64,000 nucleotides of DNA from Siphonodentalium dalli (lineage: Eukaryota > Mollusca > Scaphopoda > Gadilida > Siphonodentaliidae): the NCBI GenBank assembly GCA_032622095.1, contig CP136067.1, forward strand, positions 52,119,899 to 52,183,898. Direction: 5' to 3'. The position numbers and the translations under genes are program-made. Shown piece by piece: positions 1 through 11,775 of this stretch. Under the pieces are notes generated by a model that was given only the letters and a program-made list of their open reading frames with translations, was not told the origin of the DNA and made no database searches. Numbering within the stretch: the first letter of the stretch is position 1; each line of letters begins with the position of its first letter.

Positions 1-1263
1 ATTCGTGTGTAAATAAATAAAATAGCAGATTGAATGTTTGTTGTGAACAATAAATGATTATCTGTTGTTAATAAATTATAGTTTAATTCGCGAAAGATTG
101 TTTGGTTGCCATATTTGCACGTATAGAAGTTATGTGAGTTTGGCCAAGATTGTCACATTCAACTGTTGTGCGACCATTAACTGGCCGTAAATTAATTGTT
201 CAAAATTATAATGTAAATAATCTTGGCTTAAAATACATGTATATGGTCTTCAATAGTTTGTGATTGCTTGGATTTTGCTCAGAATAACAAACAAACACGC
301 CGAAATGATTTTAGTGTAATAGCCTTTATAAGTATCTGTACTGGATCAGCAACGCGAAGTGAGGCACTGACGTCATGATCTTATAAAAATGGGCGCGCCG
401 TAATTAGCAGGAGTTTTGTATTACGTGATGTGATATCGTTGCGTTTGAGCGTAAATAAGAAATAAGATGTGTTTTATGGCACCATGGTTGGTTTACTAAA
501 GATATTAACGGCCTGATTTGTTAAGAGTTTCCTTCCCCTTTAAAATAATTTAGTTTGGTGTGGTACCCTCAGGCAAATAATAGGATTGCCACTTGGAGAA
601 CAAGTATTCAATGTTAAATATCTAATAGAATTTAAATAAACAATTTAATATCTGTCTCAACTATTTTTTCAGAATATATAACTATTTAAATCGGTATATG
701 GTTTGAATTAATAGTGAAATTAGATACACTTACATATATGATTTCAAAGAGCTAATGGTGTTGGATGCTGAAAAACTTTTTAGCGACCAATGCTGCAATA
801 TGATTCCATCAATTACAAAGAACAGTTGCATCAGTTTTGTTAAAGGAAATGGAAATAGAGGAGGTGCCTTTTCAATGAGCTTTAACATGTGTTTCTGTTG
901 TGTAGATATAAATTCGAGCGCATCCAAGTCAGATACTTAAAGACATATCATGGGCTTGTTCGAGTGCGTAAAACTGATACAAGTTAGTACTCATGGACTA
1001 TGCCAACTGGAGGAAAGTAGCATTCTACTAACAATGCCGACAACTCAAATAAATCGACTATTCTACTCCATAGAAAACATCATCTGAACTACGCTCAATT
1101 GTAAATATTTACTTCTTGAATCAGGACGCAACACCATAGATTTCGCAACCGAGAGTCACTGCATTTAATTAATATATAAAGATGATGGTGTGTGTTGTCA
1201 ATTTAAGTATAATATTTGTAAAATTAACAACTTGGAGCAAAATTATTATCGATGTTTATTTTA
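1..1263. other. Intergenic or intronic sequence without recognisable gene
   Basis: AT-rich sequence with no long or coding-like reading frame. The short frames at 730-940 lie opposite each other and show no domain. No tRNA, transposon terminus or long repeat is visible. It could be the flank or first intron of the RRM gene that starts coding at 13714. Confidence 0.4.
368..398 (+). promoter_or_regulatory. CRE palindrome next to a TATA-like box (possible promoter)
   Basis: A perfect TGACGTCA palindrome (368-375) is followed within 7 bases by TATAAAAA (382-389) and then by the GC-rich octamer GGCGCGCC. In an otherwise AT-rich, gene-free stretch this resembles a core promoter. It could serve a non-coding first exon of the plus-strand RRM gene, whose first coding exon begins directly behind a splice acceptor at 13713. 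The spacing is tighter than usual and no transcript evidence exists, so chance is quite possible. Confidence 0.2.
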
Positions 1264-1975
1264 TATCCCTACCGGAGTGTTTAACATCACTTTAACACAT
1301 GGAGTCCAGAATGCACATCTGTAGTACACATTGCTCTATTTAGTTGTGAAACTTCCCTCTTCAGTGGAATCAATTGGTACCACAAGAGTCTCGTGGTAGC
1401 TGTTACAACCCACATCAGGAGTTGTTTGAATAATAAAACACTCTTAACCATTGATTTCTGTCCAAATGGTACTCATCACATGACATTACAAGATGGCTTA
1501 TGATACTCGTTCAATTTATACTGAAATACCATGAATTCATGTAAACATAAACACAACCACGTTATTACGAGATTTATTTCCGTGAGCAAATTACTTGAGT
1601 ACAACAGAGTCCGAACTATGTCTCATATTGACTCCCGAACGCTTCATTGGAATGAAGTTGAGCAGTGCCTCTTGCTCTATCCAGCCGTCCTCAATGGAAT
1701 CAATTGGGGGCATAGAAGTCTTGAGAACATGCCACTTGATATGTATTGATGCATAACATTGTTTGGAAAATGAAAATCCACTAACCTTAAAGAAAATGTT
1801 CTGCCATGCTATAATTGTGCTACTCAGATGAGAAACTCGGTGGAATTAATTGAAGCCTCAAGTATCAAGACATGCCAATAGCTGTTGACGCAAGAGATTG
1901 TTCGAGAAATACATGTAACTCAATGTTAACCATGTTGATTTCTGTCCAATTGGTACATCAGCTAGTATAATATAA
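1264..1975. repeat. Diverged repeats of about 0.2-0.5 kb
   Basis: Segments built on a GTGGAATCAATTGG-like motif recur near 1366, 1690 and 1840. A phrase containing GATTTCTGTCCAA occurs near 1453 and again near 1933. A CCCTACCGG...TTTAACATCACTTTAACA stretch at 1266-1302 resembles material at 18024-18366 in front of the Helitron end. The copies are well diverged and no termini can be set. Confidence 0.4.
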
Positions 1976-1977
1976 TT

Positions 1978-2794
1978 TTTAGTCGAGTTTGTTTCCAAAA
2001 CTCGACTTATAGTTTGATGAGGGACGGTGGGCGGGCGACGTGTTTTGCTTATAACTCAACTGTTTATTGACGGATTAAAATTTGGTGTGTGAGTACATAT
2101 CCATGCACGTAAGCTGCAGACAAAAAATCGCGTTCGTCCGCACATTTATTACAGAGTTATGGCCCTTTGAATTTTCAGCTCGTTAGCGCGATAACTTCAA
2201 CAAACGTTATCCGATTTGATTGAAATTTGGTATATAGGTGTCTCCCAAGAATATCTCGGATGATTTCGAAAACCGGCCTGGTCCGATAAAATTTGATAGA
2301 GTTATGGCCCTTAATTAGTAATTTTTCACGCATTTTCAGCTCGTTAGCGCGATAACTTCAACAAACGTTATCCGATTTGATTGAAATTTGGTATATAGGT
2401 GTCTCCCAAAAATATCTCGGACGAGTTCGAAAACCGGCCTGGTCCGATAAAATTTGATAAAGTTATGGCCCTTAATTAGTAATTTTTCACGCATTTTCAG
2501 CTCATTAGCGCGATAACTTCAACAAACGTTATCCGATTTGATTGAAATTTGGTATATATGTGTCTCCCAAGAATATCTCAGTCGAATTCGAAAACCGGCC
2601 AGGTCCGATAAAATTTGATAGAGTTATGGCCCTTAATTAGTCATTTTTTCACAAATTTTCAGCTCGTTAGCGCGATAATTTAACAAACATCATCCTATTT
2701 GATTGAAATTTTGATATATAGGTGTCTCCCAAGAATACCTCGGACGAGTTAGAAAACCGGCCCGGTCCGATAAAATTTTATAGAGTTATGGTCC
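1978..2794 (+). repeat. 160-bp tandem array, left part
   Basis: The phrase AGCTCGTTAGCGCGATAA recurs at about 2178, 2338, 2499 and 2661, a period of 160-162 bp. Each unit also carries TTTGATTGAAATTTGGTATA and GAGTTATGGCCCTTAATTAG. The array opens with a hairpin (GTCGAGTTT/AAACTCGAC, 1982-2006). The fourth unit is cut at GTCC|TTAA by the piggyBac-type element and the array resumes at 12548. This style of repeat, which ends with a 'gagttatggccctt' phrase, is one I associate with molluscan genomes. Confidence 0.8.
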
Positions 2795-2803
2795 TTAACC
2801 CTT

Positions 2804-2880
2804 TGAACCCGACTGGCCGCAAAAGCGGCCAGCCAGAAAACGTTCATACACCCGACTGGCCGCAAAAGCGGCCAGCAGCA
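2804..2880. repeat. Duplicated CTGGCCGC/GCGGCCAG hairpin at the left end of the TTAA element
   Basis: A hairpin with stem CTGGCCGC, loop AAAA and stem GCGGCCAG occurs twice, near 2812 and 2852, with the linking CCCGACTGGCCGC phrase repeated. Subterminal repeats of this kind are often transposase-binding sites in piggyBac-type elements. A weaker CTGGCCGC occurs near the other end at about 12464. Confidence 0.6.
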
Positions 2881-3034
2881 TTCAGTGACATCATAAACCT
2901 ATGTAGCATGTGTATACATGTTATAACCATTGGTATATCCACTTATATCTATGTAAATGATCCAAAGGAACTTCAGCAGTGCCATGGGTGCATGTGTATG
3001 AGTTTGTTGACGACTAGTTGGGGTAGAAAAACAT

Positions 3035-3480
3035 GCGCATGCGCACAGCGCAGAATTCAACAAACGTACATTATTTGAAGCGATCGGGTAAAGCTCTAGA
3101 TTGTTGCGCGGTTCGCAGGATTGTAGAAAGACACCATTTCGATCACTCTTTTTGGTTTAAATTAGTATTGCATACATAATCAGTGTTCTGTCATATGTGA
3201 GTAAGGCGCACGCAGTTTCTTATTTGAGTCGATTTGTTTCGCGCATGCGCATAGGATAAAATGATAAATGTATGGATTTTTGTGAAATGATACAATCACA
3301 TCAAGGATCTCCATAGTACATAAATTTTCGTTATACAGATTCACGTTTTGACATTGCACCAGAGTAGTACTGTGGAAATGGGTTGCATGGTCACAATGCC
3401 ATCTAGTCCGATCTACTTGCGCATGCACATTACAAACACGTGGTCAAATCGTGCATTATTGAGCAATTATGTAAAGTTTA
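3035..3480. other. Interior of the TTAA element without gene
   Basis: No coding-like frame. Several GCGCATGCGC-type palindromes occur (near 3036, 3240 and 3420). The tail (about 3488-3590) matches the repeated unit that reappears at about 12040-12160 and marks the sequence into which the LINE inserted. Confidence 0.4.
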
Positions 3481-3599
3481 AGACTCGTAGCACCATTTGA
3501 ACATGACCATCACCGTGCCCTATAGGCGATGTCTAAAACGGGACGTAATGCAATTGAATGCACAGGGAAGTGGTGTCATTCGATCACTTGGGCTATATG

Positions 3600-5125
3600 T
3601 ATAATTGGCAGCATATATAGACCAAACACAGCTCCGAGGGCAGATGTTGACAAATTTATGAAAGAGATTGATGGCATTATGGGTAAACTAAATCAAACAA
3701 ACAGTAAAGCATATCTTATAGGTGACTTCAATATAGATCTTGTGAATTTCGACAATCATGAAAAAACGCGTACATTCCTCGATAACGTTTTCACTCTCGG
3801 TTTCACTCCTAGCATCACGAAACCAACCAGGATAACTGAACACTCTGCTACTTTAATTGATAATATCTTCACAAACAACTTGTCTGAAAGTACATCAGGC
3901 ATTATCATTACAGACGTCTCGGATCATTTGGCGACATTTCATATCGAACGTTCAAATTTTAAAAGAACTTGCAATGGAGCATCTGTCTTGGAACCATTCA
4001 GAATTTTTAGTGAAAGGAACATAAACAAATTCAAGGATATATTGTCAACATCAAGTTACGAAGACGTATTAAACTGTGAATCAGCAAACGAAGCTTATGA
4101 CCATTTTCTAGAAATATATATGTCTGCATACCATACTGCTTTCCCCCTAAAATACCACAAACCACCAACGAAATATTTAAAGCACCAGCCGTGGATGACA
4201 AAGGGACTTTTAATATCTTCATTGGAGAAAAATAAATTATATATTCGTAAATTAAAATCCCCGACAAATGCTAATACACATGCATACAAAGAGTACTACC
4301 ACGTATATAAGAGAACAATGCGCAACAGAAAAAAACTATATTATTGCGACAAAATTAACAAAGCAAAGAATGATATGAAAGCGACCTGGATAATCTTAAA
4401 ACAAGCAATGAATAAAAATTGTGAACCTCATAGTCCTCCAATAGCATTTATCGATGGTGAAATGAAGATAATACATAAAAAGCAAATAGCGGAACGATTC
4501 AATGAATACTTCTCAAAAATTGGAAACTTGACTAGTGTAAATGTTGACGAAGTCAGCACACATTACACTGATTATTTGATCAATAGAGAATCGGATGATT
4601 TAGAAATAATTCAAACAACAGAACAGGAAATAATACTCACATGCTACTCATTTAAAGTCAAAGCAAGTAAAGATGTACATGGTCTATCAAATCAATTGAT
4701 GAAATCATCTATTTATGAAACAGCCAAAGCTCTTAAGCATATATTTAATCAATCGTTCAAAGAAGGAGTTTTTCCGAAGAAAATGAAAATATCAAGAGTA
4801 ATACCGATTTTCAAGGGTGGGCAAAAAGAAAACTTTTCAAACTATCGACCTATCGGCATATTACCATGTTTTTCAAAAATACTCGCAAAAAATTATGCAA
4901 AAGCGAATTGTAGATTTCTTTGATGAACATGCACGTTTCTATAAACATCAATATGGATTTAGGAAGGGGCACTCCACCATACATCCAGTAATGCATCTTT
5001 TAAACCATGTTGTTGAACAGAATGACAAAAAAACCAAAGATTCAACCTTAGCAATATTCATTGACCTTTCAAAAGCATTCGACACAATAAGTCATGAAAT
5101 CCTACTAAATAAGATGGAACACTAT
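3600..5125 (+). pseudogene. LINE ORF2, left part: endonuclease remnant and N-terminal half of reverse transcriptase
   Basis: The translation opens inside an apurinic endonuclease domain (IGSIYRPN, GDFNIDL, SDHLATF) and runs into reverse transcriptase (VIPIFKGG, NYRPIGILP, FIDLSKAFDT). The element is 5'-truncated: the host repeat runs up to about 3600, so the start codon at 3529 is host sequence, not an element start. A frameshift at about 4885-4895, in an A-run, moves the frame from the 464-codon ORF to the one ending at 5125. Coding then stops at the foldback insertion and resumes in frame at 10149. The layout fits CR1/Jockey-type non-LTR retrotransposons. It is dead through truncation, frameshift and insertion. 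Confidence 0.88.
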
Positions 5126-6480
5126 TAGTCCGGGAGCTAATAGGGGTACCCTTGCACCCCCCCTGGGACTTAACTTCACCCAATTTATTTTGTTCCTTAT
5201 TATGTCCTTCAACTTTTAAGCAATGTTAACAAGAAAAAAAAGTGGCCGTGTAGACTCCAGACAAGATGGCGTCCATCATGGCCGCCGTTTTTCAGACCAG
5301 ACCCTAGGTCAGTTTTATGCAAATTATAGCGGGAAAATCTTGTAAAATGTATACAAATGTATATATTTTCGTGAAGCTAAGACATAATGACACTTTTTTG
5401 GGCCAAAATTGAAACTCACCATCCAAGATGGCCGCCAAAATGGCCGCCGGAAGTTGAAAATATGACATTTTTTCACAAATATCTTCTAGATCAATTCATG
5501 CTGTTTGGAACTGGTTGAGTAATATGACTTTATTTAGTGTTGTGTATATTAACTGATCATTGGAGCAATTAAATGTGCAACTAATGGGGTCCTAACCCCT
5601 TCTGGTCCATCAAAAATTCGAATTTACAGAACGCGGTACAAAATTTTACAAAAAATCACAATTGGGATTCTAGTCATATTTCAAAAAGAAATGAAAAGAA
5701 CTTTGTAATGTAAATGAGGCATATCATTACCTATGAATATTCCAACTCTCTGGAACCAAAAATCTTACCTTGACTCAAAATGGCTGCGAAAATGGCCGCC
5801 AAAATATGGAAAATGGTAAATATTGCCCCAGGGTGTCCTGCAATCGCTTACAAGTTGTGGTTGATGTATACAATTGGTTAATCTGTATTCTATACATTGC
5901 ATACTAACATCTCTGATGCACCATGGATCATATTTACTATTGTCACCACTGACATCACCAGAAATATGGGATTTTTCTCTCACAAACTTGACATAAGTAT
6001 CGGCAAAAATTAACTTTTCAGGGTTCGACCATTTGTTCAAGTAAAATGCAACTATCTTTGGTATCAAAGGTGTTTATTGTTTTGGTCTATCTTAAGTGTG
6101 TCACACGGTGGTGTTTAAAGACTAAAATGCTCAAGATGGCTTCCAAAATGGCAACCAAATTTGTAAAAAGTTAAAAGTTAACATATCCCGAACATTATTC
6201 TCTGCGTTATCCGAAAAAGATAGCAAATTGTGACTCACTTGGTTATTTTACGTATTTGTTAATTAACTGACAAATACGTTCTATTATATTTGTCTCCGTT
6301 CCGTGTGGGGCATGACAAATTCATTTTAAAGTTGCAGTATGGAATTTTGCGGAGAACCTCTTTTGTGATTCTGGCCATATTATTGAAAGGAAATGGGCAG
6401 AACTTTGAGACGGAACTGAAATGAACCATCATGATATGTGGGTATTCAGGCCCACTATGATACAAATTTATCAACTGGAT
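5126..6480 (+). repeat. Left arm of foldback A
   Basis: This arm pairs with 8790-10148. It holds repeated AAGATGGC(G/C)GCC-type motifs (near 5266, 5427, 5779, 6134 and 6497), the binding consensus of YY1-class zinc-finger proteins. Short frames in it (for example 5765-6067) have inverted counterparts in the other arm and no domain, so they are not genes. Confidence 0.8.
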
Positions 6481-8789
6481 ACAGGGTGGAAGCCAAGATG
6501 GCAGCCACGGAGTTACTCTATGGTCATAGATGAGGATAATAGGTATACAGGGAGTTATTGTATGGTCATGAATGATGTGTGGGTATATAGGGAGTCCCCT
6601 GTTGGTGACGGTGGGACATATATTTATATATGTTGTGGATGTGTTATCATTGGTGGTGTATGGGGAATAGATGTATGATCATGGATGGCGTGTATATAAC
6701 TTATGAGTGGCAAGTATGGAACTTATGAGTGGTCGTATGTGCGGGTATTGGTATATCTGGAAGGGATCACCATTGGTATTGTGCATATGTATACCTGGAT
6801 TGACTCTATGGTCATGTGTATGGCGAATATGTATACATGTGGTGGCTGTATGGTCCATGGTTAGGTGAATATGTATACAATGAGTGACTGTATGATCGTG
6901 AATGTAGTGAATATGTATACATAGAGTGACTTTTTGGTCATGTGTCGGGTGTAGGTGTATACCCAAGTATGGTTGCATGATCAGGTGTACGTGTATAAAG
7001 TGGGTTACTATGTTGGCATTTGTGTGGTGTTTATGTACATATGGAGTGACTTGGGTGGGTTGTACATGTGTATCTTGGGTGGCTATCGCTTTCCACAATA
7101 ACTCAAGGGTATGTTAATCAATAGAGAGGTCATGTCAGAGAGTTCTCCATCTTGGTGATGTTTATGTAGATGGGGGACGTTAAGCTGTATACATGTATAC
7201 ATGTACACCTGGCCCATGACCACTGGTGACCATACAGCCATGCGTCACAATGCAGGCACACCGTGTATACTCCTAAACATGACCCATAACCATATAGTCA
7301 CTCCTTGTATACCCATTCATCTCACCATTGGCCATGAGGTCACCCCCTGTATACCTATTCTCCAAACGCATGGTCAAATAGACAATCAATATCTACATCA
7401 ACACCATAAAGTCATTCCGGTATACATATGCACCTCACCAATGGCCATATAGCCACTCGCTTCATACACATACCCTCACCCATATCACCTGGTATACTCC
7501 TTCACCTGACCTATGGCCATATAGTCACCCCGTGTGTACCTATTCAAAACATTCATACATGATCATGGCCAATCCTTGTATACATATTCACCTCAACATT
7601 GGCCATGTCACTACCTGTATCCCTATTTGTCACACCATAGCCGAATAGCCACTCAAGATATACTAATACACCCCATCCATGTCAGTATAGCCACTCCATG
7701 TATGCATATGCACCTCATCCATGGCCATATAGCCACTCGCTATATACTCATATCCCTCGCCCATGACAATAAAGCAACACGTGTGTATGCTGGTATAACC
7801 TACACATGACCATACCGCCACAGGAACAGGAAACCAAACAGGAACACCAGGTATACGCCTGACACATGACCATTTAGTCACCCCCTGTATAGATGTTCAT
7901 TACATTTGTGACCATACAGTCACTACCTGTATACCTACATGTACTCATCTCACCATTAACAATACAGTCACTACTTGTACACATATTCGACACATATAGT
8001 CATATAACCACTCGATATACATAATCAGCACACCCTAGACTATAGATTCACTCCAGGTATACATGTAAACCTCACTAATGGCCATTCATCCCTTCCAGAT
8101 ATACAAATAAAAACCGCACACACGACCACTCAAACACTCCATACTTGCATATACACCTCACACATGACAATTAAGCAATTCACTGCATAATCATACACGC
8201 CATCCATGATAATACAGCTAAGCCTTATACACCCACAAATGATAATACATCCACCATTACCACACGGACACTCCCTATATACCCACACCCTCGATAATGT
8301 CCACCCAGCTTACTCCAGGTATTCATATTCAATCATGACCGTACAGTCATTCCATGTATACATGTACACATTACCAGTAACCATAAAATCACTCCCTATC
8401 TATCCACACACACCATCCATGATCACACAGACAACACATGCACATACCACCCATGACCTTACAGTCACTCCATATATACATAATCAACACATAGATGACC
8501 ATGTAGCTATATCCATACACCACACCAATGAACATACAGGTACACCGGTTGCACCCGTACTGAATATACACAATCATACACCATAGCGTCACTCCATGCA
8601 CACCGATTGACCTCACACCTGACCATGACCTCTCCCTGTATACCTAGATGCATCTTACCATGGACAACCCACTCATAACCATATAGTCACTCATTGTATA
8701 CCTACTCACATCAGTCATGACATACAATAACTCCCTGTATACCTATTCACCTCACATATGATCATAGAGTAACTCCCTGGCTATGATCT
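6481..8789. repeat. Inverted minisatellite core of foldback A
   Basis: From about 6500 to 7180 the plus strand carries degenerate units of roughly 50 bases built from GTATAC..GGAGTGACTGTATGGTCATG. From about 7200 to 8790 the same unit appears reverse-complemented (CATGACCATACAGTCACTCC). The switch point lies at alternating TGTATACATGTATACATG near 7190. The many 60-140-codon frames here in several phases come from repeats poor in stop codons, not from genes. Confidence 0.8.
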
Positions 8790-10148
8790 TTGCATCCACA
8801 CTGTATCCTGTTGACATTTTATAATAATGGACCAGAATAGCCAAAGATTATGGTCCATCTCAGTTCTGTATCAAAGTTCTACCCATTTCCTTTCAATAAA
8901 TGTGGCCAAAATCACAAAAGAGGTTCTCGATAAAATTGCATACTTTAAAATGAATTTGTCATGCCCCATACGGAACTGAGACAACCATAATAGAACATGT
9001 AGTTGTCAGTTAATTAACTAACATGTATAATAACCAAGTGAGTCACAATATGCTACCTTTTCGGATAATGCAGAGAATGTTCGGGATATATGTAAAAAAT
9101 TTACATTCTACAAATTTGGTTGCCATTTTGGAAGCCATCTTGAGCAATTTAGTCTATAAACACCGTAGTGAGACACATTTAAGATAGACCAAAACAATAA
9201 ACACCTTTCAATCCAAAGATAGTTATATTTTACCTGAAAAAATGGCCCAAACCTGAAAAGTGAATTTTTGCCAATATTTATGTCAAGTTTTTGAGAGAAA
9301 AGTCCAATATGTTTGACGATGTCAGGGGTGACAATTGTAATAATTAACCATGGTGTATCAGACATGTTAGTATTCAATGTATAGAATGCAGAATAGCCAA
9401 TTGTATACACCAACCACAACTTGTAAGCGATTGCAGGACACGCTGGTGTAATATTTACCATTTTCCATATTTTGGCGGCCATATTGGCAGCCATTTTGAG
9501 CCAAAGTAAGAATTTTGGTTCCAGTGATTTGGAATATTAATAGTTAATGATATGCCTCACTTACATTACAAAGTTCTGTTCATTTCTTGTTGGAATATGA
9601 CTAGAATCCCAATTGTGATTTTTTGTGAAATTTTGTACCGCATTCTGTAAAATCGAATTTTTGAGGGATCGGAAAGGGTTAGGACCCCAATAATTGTATA
9701 TTTCGTTGCTCCAATGATCAGTTAATATACAAAACACAAAATAAAGTTGCATTACTCAACCAGTTCCAAACAGCATGAATTGATCTAGAAGATATTTGTG
9801 AAAAAAATTTATATTTTCAACTTCCGGTGGCCATTTTGGCGGCCATCTTGGATGGTGAGTTTCAATTTTGGCCCAAAAAAGTGTCATTATGTCTCGGCTT
9901 CACGAAAATATATACATTTGTATACATTTTACAAGATTTTCCCGCTATAATTTGCATAAAACTGACCTAGGGTCTGGTCTGAAAAACGGCGGCCATGATG
10001 GACGCCATCTTGTCTGGAGTCTACACGGCCACTTTTTTTTCTTGTTAACATTGCTTAAAAGTTGAAGGACATAATAAGGAACAAAATGAGTGGGGTGAAG
10101 TTAAGTCCCAGGGGGGGTGCAAGGGTACCCCTATTAGCTCCCGGACTA
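8790..10148 (-). repeat. Right arm of foldback A
   Basis: Reverse-complement copy of the left arm. It includes the AT-rich stretch of the arm, the CCATCTTGGATGG region near 9845, and the GGCGGCCATGATGG cluster near 9988. It differs from the left arm by scattered substitutions and short indels, so the copy is not a simple assembly mirror. Confidence 0.8.
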
Positions 10149-11216
10149 TATGGTATCAGGGGGATTGCTAATAATTGGTTTAGAGACTACCTATATGAGA
10201 GGCGACAATATACAGATTATAGTGGAAACATTTCCAGTCTATCCAAAGTTTCATGTGGTGTCCCTCAAGGATCCATACTCGGACCAACAATTTTTTTAAT
10301 TTATGTCAACGATATGTCAGTATCCACATCCTTAAATTTATTATCATTCGCGGATGATACAACCCTATATACATCAGGCTGTGACAAAAGCGTTGTCGAA
10401 GATAGGGTAAACTTAGAACTAAAAAATATTCACGACTGGTGTTGTTGTAATAAGCTCTCCATAAACAAAAATAAATGTAATTATATGCTAATTCATCCAG
10501 AAAATAATGATCAAAAATGGAAAGATTTGAAATTATATATAAACACAGCTGAACTAAACAGAGTTGGGAATATATATGAAGAAACATCCTTGAAATTTTT
10601 GGGCATTAATATCGACGAGAATCTCACGTTTAAAAAGCATATTTCAACTGTATGCTCTAAGATGGCTCGAGCTATTTATTGTATCAACAAAGTTAAAAAG
10701 TTCTTTCCGGGTGACGCACTGCGAACTCTATATTACGCACTTATCAACAGTCATATGGTATACGGCATTCAGGTATGGGGTCATGTGGCAACCACTAACA
10801 AGATATTTTTATTGCAAAAAAGGGCGATTAGAACAATAACCAATGCTAGATACAACAGTCACACAGAACCAATTTTCAAAACAATGAACATTCTAAAATT
10901 CTGTGACATTTATACATACCAAACGTCAGTATTCATGCATGACTGGGCTTATAATAGACTGCCAGGGACCTTCAAAGACTCATTCGGTGTTAAACTAGGA
11001 ACCAGCAGTAGACCAAAAGCAACACCAAGAACAAAATTTTCAGAAAATCTCCCAGAACATTCATATTCGAATATATGGAACTCAGTTAATAAAAAACAAA
11101 AAACTAATAGGAATCGATATAACTATAAAAAACTGATGAGTGTAGAATTTATCAACCAGTATTCCAACAAAATTGAATGCAAAAACAAATTTTGCCCTGA
11201 TTGCACACACAAATGA
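10149..11216 (+). pseudogene. LINE ORF2, right part: reverse transcriptase core and C-terminal domain
   Basis: Continues the LINE interrupted at 5125. It carries the template-grip motif GVPQGSILGP, the catalytic FADDTTLY box with its two aspartates, and a long C-terminal region ending in a stop at 11214-11216. The apparent start at 10062 lies inside the foldback arm and is artificial. The frame is intact over about 355 codons, so the foldback insertion is young compared with the decay elsewhere. The C-terminal part (TITNARYN, FMHDWAYNRLP) resembles that of CR1/Jockey-like elements. Confidence 0.88.
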
Positions 11217-11775
11217 TAAAAATGATAAAAATGTTCCGAATATATTTAGTCTATTGGCTACTTACCCTAAATGCTAAAATTGTCTCACATTAAATTACCA
11301 GAGTACTACGACTTGTATCCTGCAAAATCTCGTCCAACGCATGGCTATATATACTAAGGAAATTTAACTGTAACAGTTATAAACACAGTGTGTGAGCAAA
11401 TCTTGATAAATTCCCTTAGTAAATACAGCCAAACAAACTCCAAATGTTTTAGAACGTTTGACCGTTGCATATTCATTCATATCCATTTATATCCAAACAA
11501 CTAAAAATATCTGTTTATTCACTGGTATCAATATCTATAATTAAATTCAATATAAATATTAATATAATCAGGAAACTATAGTGAAATACTTCAAGTCTTT
11601 ATATAGCCATTACTGCTTGTATTCTGTCAGTCAGGGGTGCCGGGTAGACGGCCATCATTGGCCACGGCACTCCACACAATATATATACAAATTGACATGT
11701 ATTATAATGTATTAATGTATAATGTATTGTATTGTGGAATAAAATATTATCCTATATCCTATTATCCTATGCTTA
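11217..11775 (+). mobile_element. 3' untranslated region and tail of the LINE
   Basis: AT-rich non-coding sequence follows the ORF2 stop and ends in short TATCC-type repeats (about 11745-11770), a typical CR1-like microsatellite tail. Host sequence resumes with CTTAGCAACC, matching the unit that follows the equivalent site at about 12150. The empty site can therefore be inferred from the neighbouring tandem copy. Confidence 0.65.

Larger units (their letters stand above)
5126..10148. mobile_element. Foldback element A (5.0 kb, TIR TAGTCCGGGAGC, TSD TAT)
   Basis: The element starts TAGTCCGGGAGCTAATAGGG and ends with its reverse complement at 10148. It is flanked by TAT (5123-5125 and 10149-10151). 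Removing one TAT and the element restores the LINE reading frame between the motifs NKMEHY and GIRGIANN, which proves the borders. It is one giant palindrome: arms of about 1.35 kb (5126-6480 and 8790-10148) are nearly identical in inverted order, and the core is a minisatellite that reverses orientation near 7190. No coding capacity is seen. A 3-bp TSD with this TIR is not one I can match to a named superfamily; it must be mobilised in trans. Confidence 0.88.

Noticed and set aside
3529..3600. Start codon of the 464-codon frame as a gene start
   Set aside because: This stretch is host repeat, also present near 12095-12155 without the LINE; element sequence begins only about 3600.
6421..8616. 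Frames of 70-140 codons rich in His, Thr, Tyr and Pro in several phases
   Set aside because: They arise from the degenerate CACC/TATAC minisatellite core of foldback A and occur on both strands.
5126..10148. Palindrome as an assembly or chimeric-read artefact
   Set aside because: Arms differ by substitutions and indels, core halves have unequal length, and exact TSDs interrupt an otherwise continuous LINE frame.
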